From Deinococcus sp. (lineage in GTDB: Bacteria; Deinococcota; Deinococci; Deinococcales; Thermaceae), in assembly GCA_023382135.1 (NCBI GenBank), contig JAMCQK010000001.1, positions 1 through 33,689 of the forward strand: 33,689 bases of DNA, in the 5' to 3' direction. Of this stretch, positions 23,526 through 30,912 are shown one piece after another; position 1 is the first letter of the stretch, and each line of letters opens with the position of its first letter. A program made the position numbers and the translations under genes. A model generated the notes under the pieces. It was not told where the DNA came from. It saw nothing but the letters and a program-made list of their open reading frames with translations, and did not search any database.

Positions 23526-24495
23526 TACTCCATGCTCAGGCGGTTTCAGGCGGGCCGGGTTTACGCTGATCGAGCTTCTGTTGGCCATGGCGATTACTGG
23601 GGTCGTGGTCACCATTATGGTTCAGGTCTTTTCCTCGGTGCTGCAGGACAAGCGCGGCGGAGACCTGCGCCTCGGACTTCAGCAGAACCTGCGCACCGCT
23701 ATGCAGATGATGGCACAAGACCTGCGCTCGGCGGCTTTCCTGCACGTCTGGAACCAAAGCCCTTGCGCCAGCGGGCAGCCCTGTAGCACCAACAACCAGA
23801 TCGCTATTGTTATCTTGGACGGCACTTCAACCGGCGTGGACGCGCCACCTGGAAACAGCTTTACCAACTCAGCCGAGACCCGGGTCTGCGATGCGAGTCT
23901 GTTCAATGTGGGTGACCTCGGCCTTCTATACAACGGGAGCCAGGTCGAGCTCTTAGAGATTACCCAGAGGCAAACCAACGACAGCGTATGCGGTACAGTG
24001 CCTATCGATAAACTTCAGCACAACACTAGCAAGATTAGTGGGCAGTGGACTGCCGAGGCCCAGATTTTCAAAGCAGAAATAGCCACTTACAGCCTTCAGC
24101 CAGACCCTATTAACCCCAGCCGCACAGTGCTTTTCCGCCGCGCTGGCCTGAGTACCGGCGGCCCGCGAACCGGTATTGTTGCCTTCGACGTGACCGGCTT
24201 CAAGGTCTCTTATGGTATTGCCGTAAACCTGAACACCCCAGCCTCTAAACTGATCTTCTATAACACCTTGGAAGACGCCGCATCTGCGGCCAACGGTTCT
24301 GCCGTCAAGCCAGCCGACTGCGCTTCTTTTACCGCCAACCCATCTACAGCAAACAAGGGCACCAAGGTTTGCTACGTCGGCTCAATGGTAAGGGCTGTTC
24401 GGGTCACCCTAGACGGCCAGACCGCGGTTCCTTTGCCAAACAGTGGGGTCCCCGGCACTTTTAGCCTTACCGAAACTGTTGAACTTAGGAGGTAG
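23497..24495 (+). CDS. pilA3: Type IV prepilin-like protein (PilW/PilA3 type)
   Basis: 332 residues if started at TTG 23497. A complete anti-16S match GGAGGTGA (23481-23488) lies eight bases upstream of this TTG. The same sequence contains GTG 23485, an alternative start with almost no spacing. The gene overlaps pilA2 by 29 nt. The leader of about 20 residues is longer than in the neighbours and ends RRAG before FTLIELLLAMAITGVVVTIM (Glu5 kept). Length and several Cys residues fit PilW/GspJ-like minor pilins. The position matches Thermus PilA3. Confidence 0.85.
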   Translation: MRSTLWSNSNTPCSGGFRRAGFTLIELLLAMAITGVVVTIMVQVFSSVLQDKRGGDLRLGLQQNLRTAMQMMAQDLRSAAFLHVWNQSPCASGQPCSTNNQIAIVILDGTSTGVDAPPGNSFTNSAETRVCDASLFNVGDLGLLYNGSQVELLEITQRQTNDSVCGTVPIDKLQHNTSKISGQWTAEAQIFKAEIATYSLQPDPINPSRTVLFRRAGLSTGGPRTGIVAFDVTGFKVSYGIAVNLNTPASKLIFYNTLEDAASAANGSAVKPADCASFTANPSTANKGTKVCYVGSMVRAVRVTLDGQTAVPLPNSGVPGTFSLTETVELRR

Positions 24496-24496
24496 C

Positions 24497-26353
24497 GTGC
24501 GACAGCAAGGAATTGCCCTTATAACTGCCCTGATCGTATCTGTGGTGGTTTTCGCGGTCGTGGCCATTATGACTGTTGGTACTCTAGGAGATCTCCAACA
24601 AAGCCGCAGCAGCGTACAGCTAGCCCAAGCCCGGGCTGTGGCCGAAGCTGGTGAAGTTTATGCCCGCTATGTGCTGGCGGGGCCTGGAAGGGCCGACATC
24701 AAAGCCGTGCTCGTTCCGAAGATGAACCTGGGCGCAAACCCAGCAACCCAGTGGATTATTGCTCAAAGCAGCTGGGCCGCCGTATCTTCACAACTGCAAA
24801 GCACTCTCAACGGCAACAGCGCCTATTCTAGCCTTGGTTCGAGTAGTCTAAACGGTCTCGGAAGCGCCTCGATTGTCTACGAGGTTAAGAACTTCCGTGG
24901 ACGCACCATGGGAGCTACCCAGCAGAGCTATGTGGCCGACTATGCAGTGGTTTCCACCGGCACAGCCTATCAAGGCCGTCGCAGGGTGCAAGACAAAGGC
25001 ATTTTACAGATCGAGGTTGGCCGGCCTTCGCTTTCTCGCTGGCTGTTCCTGGTAGACGATGCCCAGGGTCAGGCCGGCTTCTTCCCCACCGGCACGGTCT
25101 TCAACGGCCCAGTGCATGCCAACAAAAACTGGGGCTTCTGGGGTAAACCGGAGTTCAAAGACGAAGCCAGTACTGCTCAAAGTGGTGCTTGGTACTGGAA
25201 GGCTGGAAGCACGTGCACCGATGGTTTGGGGAGCCCAGCCTGGATAAATGGAGATTCCCGCCCGCCTTGCACCGTACCCATATTCGCCAAAGGTTTTAGC
25301 CGTAATGCCAGCAACGTACCCCTGCCAACATCTTCCCTGTCCCAACAACGGGCTGCGCTGGGCATGGACCCCACAAACACCTCTGCGCCGCTAGCATCAG
25401 ACATTTGCGTAGCAGTAGGGCTGCACAACCCACCCGCCAAGAACTGTAGCAGCAACCCAAGCGTCCCCAATGGGGTATACCTGGTTAACGATGGTGTCAG
25501 TATAAAGGGTGGCATTTATATTCAGGGCAATTTGGACCAGCTCAAGCTGGAAGCGAGTGGAAATGGAAAGCAAATCTACACCCTTAAACAAGGTAGCAAC
25601 ACGTGGGTTATCACGGTAGATTATGCCGGCAATCAAACAACCATCGTGATGCCGGGCGGTTCAACCAAGACCTACAGCGGGGCACCTAACGGCCCGGCCC
25701 CTATGGGCACCGGCGGGGCCACCGGCCAAATTTACGTAACCGGAGCGATACTTGACCTGCGTGGCCCTGGGCGCAGCGGCCCACTTCCAGCTAATCCGCC
25801 CGACCATCCCGTGCCAAGCCAGATCGGACCTGCTCTTTCAACGGAAACCCAGCTCAATATCACGGCCATAAACAAGATTGGCTTGACCAGCGACCTGGTT
25901 TACGAGTGTGACCCCGAGATGCTTTCGGATAGTTCCTACCTGGCAGCCAAACCTCGCTGCAACACCGGTGGCAGCCAGCTTCCGACGGTATTGGGGGTGA
26001 TGTCGCAGAACAGCACCGTAGAAATTGAAGATACCCCTATCAAGGCTCCAAGTGATATCTATCTGTGGGGTTCCTTCCTGGCTGGCACCCCGGGAAAGGG
26101 CCTGTCGGTCGAGAACTATGGGTCGCGCGGCCCACAGGGCAAAATGCGCCTCTATGGCAGCTTGGTACAGTCTGCCGACCAGTTGCGCGGAGTCATCAAT
26201 GGCAGCGGTAATCTCACAAGCGGCTACATAGAAACCTTTGACTATGACCGCCGCTTCGCAAGCAGCACATTGGCACCGCCAAATTTTCCTACCGTGCAGC
26301 TTTTCGACGTGCAAGCTATTACTCCGGTCCAGCTCAGTTTTCGCGAATACTGA
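24497..26353 (+). CDS. comZ: ComZ-like/PilX-like competence pilus protein
   Basis: 618 residues from GTG 24497, with TAGGAGG four bases upstream and one base after the pilA3 stop; an earlier in-frame ATG (24443) lies within pilA3 and is rejected. The N-terminus RQQG-IALITALIVSVVVFAVVAIMTV is PilX-like and lacks the Glu5 of ordinary pilins. The large Gly/Ser/Asn-rich body has scattered Cys and beta-prone stretches (VYLVNDGVSIKGGIYIQGNL), as in ComZ of Thermus, which acts with PilA1-3 in DNA uptake. It is the last gene before a strong terminator. The ComZ call rests on gene order and architecture. Confidence 0.8.
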   Translation: MRQQGIALITALIVSVVVFAVVAIMTVGTLGDLQQSRSSVQLAQARAVAEAGEVYARYVLAGPGRADIKAVLVPKMNLGANPATQWIIAQSSWAAVSSQLQSTLNGNSAYSSLGSSSLNGLGSASIVYEVKNFRGRTMGATQQSYVADYAVVSTGTAYQGRRRVQDKGILQIEVGRPSLSRWLFLVDDAQGQAGFFPTGTVFNGPVHANKNWGFWGKPEFKDEASTAQSGAWYWKAGSTCTDGLGSPAWINGDSRPPCTVPIFAKGFSRNASNVPLPTSSLSQQRAALGMDPTNTSAPLASDICVAVGLHNPPAKNCSSNPSVPNGVYLVNDGVSIKGGIYIQGNLDQLKLEASGNGKQIYTLKQGSNTWVITVDYAGNQTTIVMPGGSTKTYSGAPNGPAPMGTGGATGQIYVTGAILDLRGPGRSGPLPANPPDHPVPSQIGPALSTETQLNITAINKIGLTSDLVYECDPEMLSDSSYLAAKPRCNTGGSQLPTVLGVMSQNSTVEIEDTPIKAPSDIYLWGSFLAGTPGKGLSVENYGSRGPQGKMRLYGSLVQSADQLRGVINGSGNLTSGYIETFDYDRRFASSTLAPPNFPTVQLFDVQAITPVQLSFREY

Positions 26354-26368
26354 GAACGCGACAGTAGG

Positions 26369-26400
26369 CCTCCCGAGCAACCGCTCGGGAGGTTATCTTT
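26369..26400 (+). terminator. Strong intrinsic terminator of the pilin cluster
   Basis: CCTCCCGAGC (26369-26378) and GCTCGGGAGG (26383-26392) form a perfect 10-bp stem with a 4-nt loop (AACC), followed by TTATCTTTT. It lies 15 nt after the comZ-like stop. Confidence 0.93.
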
Positions 26401-26428
26401 TATCATCGCGGCTGTCTCGAGGCGCTTG

Positions 26429-26629
26429 CTACGTGTTCGGCCTCACTCGAGGTTCCGCCTCGATGCCGACATTGTCTACACCACGGTTGATATCCCCCGC
26501 CCATCGCGGTGGTTGACGGCCACGAGGACTTTTATCCAGGCCAACAAGCGCGGTTTTATTTGGCGGCGCAAACCATAAGTCTTCGTCGTATAAGGAGGTA
26601 CCCAAAACCACTTGGTAGCGACCGCCCAC
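26429..26629 (-). CDS. Possible small protein of unknown function
   Basis: 66 residues from GTG 26629; a second GTG at 26635 abuts the ribosome binding site. AAAGGAGGTGTG lies just upstream, an unusually good Shine-Dalgarno sequence for chance. The product (starting VGGRYQVVLGTSLYDEDLW) resembles nothing I recognise and has an Arg/Pro-rich C-terminal half. It lies between the pilin terminator and the second E3 repeat, in sequence that may be debris of an insertion, so it could be a gene end or noise. Confidence 0.3.
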   Translation of the reverse strand: MGGRYQVVLGTSLYDEDLWFAPPNKTALVGLDKSPRGRQPPRWAGDINRGVDNVGIEAEPRVRPNT

Positions 26630-26670
26630 GCCCACACCTCCTTTCCCGGGGGCCAGGGGGAGGCGGGATC

Positions 26671-26707
26671 ACCTGCACAAGCAGGCCACCCATATCGCGA
26701 ACCGTTA
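26671..26707 (+). repeat. Direct repeat, copy 2 (remnant of E3 gene 3' end)
   Basis: Matches 22453-22489 at 35 of 37 positions and still encodes the end of E3 (HLHKQATHIANR, then TAA). Weaker similarity continues upstream (GGAGGCGG, 26659-26666) with a 2-nt deletion. An intrinsic terminator begins 19 nt downstream, where the terminator of the dehydrogenase operon would be expected. Confidence 0.88.
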
Positions 26708-26725
26708 ACTTACCGGTGAGCTCGA

Positions 26726-26749
26726 GGGCGCTCCACGAGCGCCCTTTTT
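26726..26749 (+). terminator. Intrinsic terminator after the E3 remnant
   Basis: GGGCGCTC (26726-26733) pairs with GAGCGCCC (26737-26744) around CAC, followed by TTTTT (26745-26749). It points rightward. Its T-run overlaps the stop codon of the minus-strand PolX gene. Confidence 0.88.
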
Positions 26750-28349
26750 ATCTGCGTTTTTGCAAGAGTTGGTTGGCCGTCCAGGTGTTCACCAAATCTT
26801 TCTTCGCTAGCCCCGCTTTGCGGGCAAACATCAGGCCATAAGAGACATCTTCCATGCCCTCCAGGTTGTGCGCGTCTGGCCCCAGCGAGAACTTCAAGCG
26901 CTGGCGGTATGTAAGCATCAGCCGCCAGTCAAGGTCTAAGCGATAGGGATTACAGTTGAACTCGATAATTACTCCGCGCTCCGCGGCTCGGTCTAATATC
27001 CGTTCCCAATCGGCATCCACACCTTTTCTTCTAAGCAAAAGCCTGCCGCTGGCGTGGCCCAAGATGCTTAGATAGGGGTTCTCGATAGCGCGGAGAAGCC
27101 TTGCGGTTTGTTCTTCACGGGAAAGCGTAAAACCAGAGTGCAGGCTGCCTATTACCAGATCGAACCGGGAGAGAATTTCTTCCGGGTAGTCCAGCGAACC
27201 ATCGGGCAGAATATCGGACTCGATGCTTTTCAAAATCCGAAACGGCGTGAGTTCTGAGTTCAGCTTGTCCGCCTCTGCCCACTGGCGTTCCAGGTCGGCA
27301 GGCTTGAGACCGCCAGCATACGGCGCGGATTGCGAGTGGTCGGAGAGCACCATGTACTGATAGCCTCGCGCAATTGCGGCTTCCGCCATCTGGCTAAGAG
27401 ATGCGGTGCCATCGGAGTAGGTAGTGTGGCAGTGAATAAGGCCCAACAGGTCATCTTGGTTGATGAGTTCGCTCGGAGGCTCAAGGCCCATGTGTTCAAT
27501 CTCGCGCCAGTAGGGCGGGACATAGGACCGGGCGAGCAACCTAAACAGGCTTACTTCATCCGAAGCGGGAGGAAGCGGTCCCAGGTTTTCGAGAAAAGCG
27601 GGCGCGCCGGTGGATGTGGCCAACACGGTTCCGTAATTTTTGCTATCGGCGCAAAAGATTTTGAGCGGCAAGCCTTCCAGCCTGCCAAACACAATGTTTC
27701 CTTCGGACAGTTCCAGATAGCCGCCCAGCGCCTTCATCACCGCTGAAGGCTCGGCAAGGGCTACCAGGTCAACGTTTCCAATGGTCTCGAGGCCGCGGCG
27801 CAAACTCCCCGATAGTTCCGCTTGAATACCAAAAGCGGCTAGATCCGCCAACAGAAGCTTGGCCGCTTCCAGCCCAACGGGGAGGTGTACCCGGCGCAGG
27901 CCCTCGAGTGCAAAACGCGCGGCCTCCGCCAAACCTGCCTCGGTCTTGGCGCCAAAACCGGGAATACTCCGTAGCCTGCCTTCCTCGGCGCGGCGGATCA
28001 GTTCTTCCAGCGAGTCCACCCCGTTCTCCCACAAGGCGCGGATGCGCTTGGGGCCTAGCCCTTGCACACGAAAGAACTCCTGCACGCCTGGTGGCACACG
28101 GCCCTCGAGCTCCGAAAGGTAGGGGAATTCACCGGTTTGAACAATCTCGCTGAGCATGGGGGCCAGGCTTTTGCCCACACCGGGTATACCGGCAAAATTT
28201 TCTGCCGCCAGCGCTTCCAGCCCGGTTTCAATTTTCTCGAGATTGCGCGCCGCTTTGCGGTAAGAGAGCGCACGGAACTCCCCTTCACCCAAAACCTCCA
28301 TCAGGTCGGCGGCGTGCTCGAGCATCCCAGCAAGCTCTTTGCGGTTCAT
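26748..28349 (-). CDS. polX: PolX-PHP family protein (DNA polymerase X with PHP domain)
   Basis: 533 residues. The order is an 8-kDa domain with helix-hairpin-helix (AAENFAGIPGVGKSLAPML), a second HhH (RSIPGFGAKTEAG), the nucleotidyltransferase region, then a PHP domain from about residue 305. The PHP metal motifs look intact: HCHTTYSDG, LSDHSQS, IESDILPDGSLD, GSLHSG, GHASGR, EFNCNPYRLDL and GPDAHN. The polymerase site is altered: the usual GSxRRGxETxGDxD is here GSLRRGLETIGNVD, with Asn192 in place of the first catalytic Asp. The strand expected to carry the third Asp reads PLKIFC. The exonuclease/phosphoesterase role may therefore be the surviving one. It follows hisJ by 9 nt. Confidence 0.93.
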   Translation of the reverse strand: MNRKELAGMLEHAADLMEVLGEGEFRALSYRKAARNLEKIETGLEALAAENFAGIPGVGKSLAPMLSEIVQTGEFPYLSELEGRVPPGVQEFFRVQGLGPKRIRALWENGVDSLEELIRRAEEGRLRSIPGFGAKTEAGLAEAARFALEGLRRVHLPVGLEAAKLLLADLAAFGIQAELSGSLRRGLETIGNVDLVALAEPSAVMKALGGYLELSEGNIVFGRLEGLPLKIFCADSKNYGTVLATSTGAPAFLENLGPLPPASDEVSLFRLLARSYVPPYWREIEHMGLEPPSELINQDDLLGLIHCHTTYSDGTASLSQMAEAAIARGYQYMVLSDHSQSAPYAGGLKPADLERQWAEADKLNSELTPFRILKSIESDILPDGSLDYPEEILSRFDLVIGSLHSGFTLSREEQTARLLRAIENPYLSILGHASGRLLLRRKGVDADWERILDRAAERGVIIEFNCNPYRLDLDWRLMLTYRQRLKFSLGPDAHNLEGMEDVSYGLMFARKAGLAKKDLVNTWTANQLLQKRR

Positions 28350-28353
28350 ACGG

Positions 28354-28374
28354 ATAGCCTAGCGCTGAGCGCTG
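28354..28374 (-). repeat. 7-bp-period repeat, site E
   Basis: On the plus strand ATAGCCT, AGCGCTG and AGCGCTG; on the minus strand CAGCGCT occurs twice in tandem followed by AGGCTAT. It covers the last codons of the HisJ-like gene and the gap to polX. Confidence 0.55.
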
Positions 28375-29165
28375 GCAAGTTTATAGGCGACAGGCTTTGC
28401 CAGTTGAAAAACAGTGGCCTCGGTATAGCCGGCGCCGGATAACACCTGGGCAGCGTCGGAGAAACGGTGTCCAACTTCGTCTGGTTGGTGGGCATCCGAG
28501 CCGAGCACCACGGGAATTTTGAGTTCCCTGGCGCGGGATAATACTCCGGGTGATGGGTAAAGCTCTGATACCTGTTTGCGCCAACCCGCCGTGTTCACAT
28601 CCAGCGCCAGGCCTTCGGAGGCGATTACCTGAAGCACATCTTCGGCTAGATCGAGGTACCCGTCCACCGGCACATGGCCAAACTTTTTGGGCAGATCAAG
28701 GTGGCCAATCGAGTGAAACAGTTTGCTGCGGGCGGCACCGGACACCAGGCTGAAGTATTGACGGTAGATTTCGCGCAGATCGCGCCAGCCGAACTCGGCG
28801 GTGTGCGCCGGGTGATCCAGCGGCCAGGCGCCGATGTAGTGGACGCTGCCAATGACGTAGTCGTAGGGGTATTCCGAGAGCAGCTTCCGCACAAAGTCTT
28901 CGGTACCGGGGTGGAAGTCGGCCTCGAGGCCCACCCCCACATAAAAATTCGATGTTTCCTGTTCCCTCACCTGCTCAATCATTGCGTGATAAAAAGGCAG
29001 TTGGTCCAGCGTCATGCGCACCTCGGGGTCAAACCAGGCGGGCATCGGGCTATGGTCGGTAAACACCACACCCTTCAGACCAACCTTTTTCGCGGCCCGA
29101 ACGTATTCCGCGGGGCTTCCAGTAGCGTGTTTGCACAGGGGGGTGTGCACGTGGGAGTCGTACAT
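28359..29165 (-). CDS. hisJ: PHP-family histidinol-phosphate phosphatase
   Basis: 268 residues, about the size of the Thermus histidinol-phosphate phosphatase. PHP motifs are DSHVHTPLCKHA (residues 3-14), FTDHSPMP, GLEADFHPG, YVIGSVHYIGAWPLD, SIGHLDLPK, LDVNTAG and LGSDAHQPDEVG; all metal-binding His/Asp/Glu positions appear present. It removes phosphate from histidinol phosphate in histidine synthesis. No other his genes are nearby. polX follows by 9 nt, so the two PHP genes probably share a transcript. A short 50-nt region separates it from the divergent EamA-like gene. Confidence 0.9.
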   Translation of the reverse strand: MYDSHVHTPLCKHATGSPAEYVRAAKKVGLKGVVFTDHSPMPAWFDPEVRMTLDQLPFYHAMIEQVREQETSNFYVGVGLEADFHPGTEDFVRKLLSEYPYDYVIGSVHYIGAWPLDHPAHTAEFGWRDLREIYRQYFSLVSGAARSKLFHSIGHLDLPKKFGHVPVDGYLDLAEDVLQVIASEGLALDVNTAGWRKQVSELYPSPGVLSRARELKIPVVLGSDAHQPDEVGHRFSDAAQVLSGAGYTEATVFQLAKPVAYKLASAQR

Positions 29166-29235
29166 AGCTAACCCTTTCTACCCTTCCAGTACAATCTAGG
29201 GCAAGGAGTACACAATAAGCCTACTCGCCATCATC

Positions 29236-30078
29236 TTGATTCTGGTTGCCGCAGTCGCACACGCAGGCTGGAATCTGCTCGCCAAGCGTTCGGGGGGAGG
29301 GGCGACTTTTGTGTGGTTGTTCTGTGCGGCGGCCACTTTGTTATACGCACCGCTGGCCATAACGCTTGCGGTAATCAATCACCAGTCGCTCGGCGGCGTG
29401 CAGATTGCCTTTATGGTCGGCAGCACACTCATGCATCTGGCCTATTTTCTGAGCTTGCAGACCGGCTACCGGGTGGGAGACTTGTCCCTGGTCTACCCTC
29501 TGGCCCGCGGAACTGGGCCGCTACTTTCCACGCTTGCCGCCATCGTTCTCTTCAAAGAACACCCCACGCCGCTGGCGCTTGCGGGAGCTATTACAATTGT
29601 GGCCGGCGTATTTTTGATGACTTTTGGACGCCGGGCTCCGGGAAACGAGGTGCGGACGAGGCTTGCTGTGGGCTATGGGCTGCTGACCGGGGTAATTATT
29701 GCCGTCTATACGCTTTGGGATAAACACGCCGTCAGCGTTCTGGCTATCCCGCCCATTCTCTACAACTGGGGGAACGATGTGGGCCGGACCATTCTGTTGG
29801 CGCCCGTAGCATTACGCAACTGGGAAAAGGTGAAGATGGAGTGGCAAAAAAACAGATTTGAGATTCTTGGAATAGCGCTGCTCTCCCCGCTTTCCTACAT
29901 TCTGGTGCTCACGGCGCTCAAGTTCACGCCGGTGAGTTATGTGGCGCCCGCGCGCGAAGTAAGCATCTTGGTGGGCGCCATCCTGGGCGTAAAATTTCTA
30001 GCCGAAGGCGATGTAAAACGGCGCCTTATTGCCGCCAGCGGCATGGTGCTCGGTGTGGTCTTTCTTGCGCTGGGCTGA
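29236..30078 (+). CDS. EamA-like (DMT) transporter with unusual start region
   Basis: 280 residues from TTG 29236. About ten hydrophobic helices follow the pattern AHAGWNLLAKRSGGG ... GYRVGDLSLVYPLARGTGPLLS ... VSYVAPAREVSILVGAILG, a recognisable subfamily of EamA carriers. The substrate is unknown. The TTG has no ribosome binding site, while AAGGAG (29203-29208) sits six bases before ATA 29215 in the same frame. Starting at ATA would add seven residues (ISLLAII) that complete the first helix. No ATG or GTG exists between the upstream in-frame TAG (29197) and 29236. I kept the conventional start codon here. A TACAAT at 29190-29195 could be a -10 box. Confidence 0.82.
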   Translation: MILVAAVAHAGWNLLAKRSGGGATFVWLFCAAATLLYAPLAITLAVINHQSLGGVQIAFMVGSTLMHLAYFLSLQTGYRVGDLSLVYPLARGTGPLLSTLAAIVLFKEHPTPLALAGAITIVAGVFLMTFGRRAPGNEVRTRLAVGYGLLTGVIIAVYTLWDKHAVSVLAIPPILYNWGNDVGRTILLAPVALRNWEKVKMEWQKNRFEILGIALLSPLSYILVLTALKFTPVSYVAPAREVSILVGAILGVKFLAEGDVKRRLIAASGMVLGVVFLALG

Positions 30079-30082
30079 TAGC

Positions 30083-30661
30083 TTAGCGGCTCCTTGCGTG
30101 GACTATCACACCGCCGCACGTCCAGACATCCACACTTACACCAAGGGCTTTGGATGCCGCGCTGGAAGCGTCTGCGTCCTGGACCGGCTCTTCTCCCGTT
30201 TGTTGAACCAATGTAGGCAGCTCCGGCGGAGCAAGTGTTGGCATTCGCCCTAGCAGCGCTTCGACTTTCCAGCGGCTCGCCCATAGATGTTTGAGGGCAA
30301 ACAAGGTCTCCTGGGGGGTCTTGCCGTAGTAGGCCTCTTCCTCCGCCGCGTAACGAACGCTCCAGGCGCCCCTCCCCAGGGTGCGCACCAGCTCATCCGC
30401 GCGCTCGGGGAGCAGGTAGTTTTCCCGCACCAGTTTTTGGGCTTGGCGGCAGGCGGCCTCGAGTTTGTTTTCATCAATGCGAACACCAAACACGCCGGAA
30501 AATAGCGCCTTGATCTGCTCCGCCAGATTGGAAAGCTGATAGAACTCGGCCTCGAGGCCCGAAAGGACAAGGGTAGCCACCACGGGCAAGCCCTCTCTTT
30601 CCAGGCGCCTCAAGAGCGAGACCTCGCCTTGGTCTACCGACTCCCGCAAGCTAAATATCAT
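30083..30661 (-). CDS. Short protein resembling a degenerate PEP synthase/PPDK N-terminal domain
   Basis: 192 residues, no signal peptide or membrane helix. The N-terminal SLLRRLEREGLPVVATLVLSG recalls the opening of PEP synthase/PPDK (GGKGASLAEL..GLPVP.GFVLT). The middle WSVRYAAEEEAYYGKTPQE...ALKHLWASRW recalls their ATP-grasp stretch (VRSSA..ED....G...T.L...AL..VWAS). The Gly-Gly-Lys and Arg-Ser-Ser residues needed for ATP binding are not kept, and the protein stops where the full enzymes continue, so catalysis is unlikely. It is convergent with the EamA-like gene (4-nt gap). The family link is pattern recognition only; it could be an unrelated Thermaceae protein. Confidence 0.6.
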   Translation of the reverse strand: MIFSLRESVDQGEVSLLRRLEREGLPVVATLVLSGLEAEFYQLSNLAEQIKALFSGVFGVRIDENKLEAACRQAQKLVRENYLLPERADELVRTLGRGAWSVRYAAEEEAYYGKTPQETLFALKHLWASRWKVEALLGRMPTLAPPELPTLVQQTGEEPVQDADASSAASKALGVSVDVWTCGGVIVHARSR

Positions 30662-30713
30662 GCCTAGAGTCTACCGATACGCCGCATTGACAGACCTAAA
30701 CATTCTGGAGTTT

Positions 30714-30797
30714 GGCATTTAGCTTTTGGCGTTGGGCGTTCAGCGTTAGGTTTTCGAGCTTGGGCTATTAGCTGCTTGCGCTCGATCTTAGGTCCTG
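30714..30797 (+). repeat. 7-bp-period repeat, site D (long array)
   Basis: Twelve consecutive heptads share a loose pattern (purine-G-C-x-x-T-x): GGCATTT, AGCTTTT, GGCGTTG, GGCGTTC, AGCGTTA, GGTTTTC, GAGCTTG, GGCTATT, AGCTGCT, TGCGCTC, GATCTTA and GGTCCTG. The first five are close to the units at sites A to C; the later ones drift. Two more units (AGCTTTC, AGCGATT) occur at 30962-30975 over the end of the glycosylase gene. Confidence 0.75.
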
Positions 30798-30912
30798 AGT
30801 ATCTCCGGTCTAAGTTTGTCGAAAGGCCTGAAAAGCCGCGCCGTGTTCCTGTCCGCTTCGCAGCAGGCCTGTCAGCCGAACAGGCAGGCGGGCCTTGCTC
30901 CCTCTGGTCCTA

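Noticed and set aside
26669..26708. A second, working lpdA gene
   Set aside because: Only about 40 to 50 nt of similarity remain, and no upstream E3 sequence is present between the pilin terminator and the repeat.
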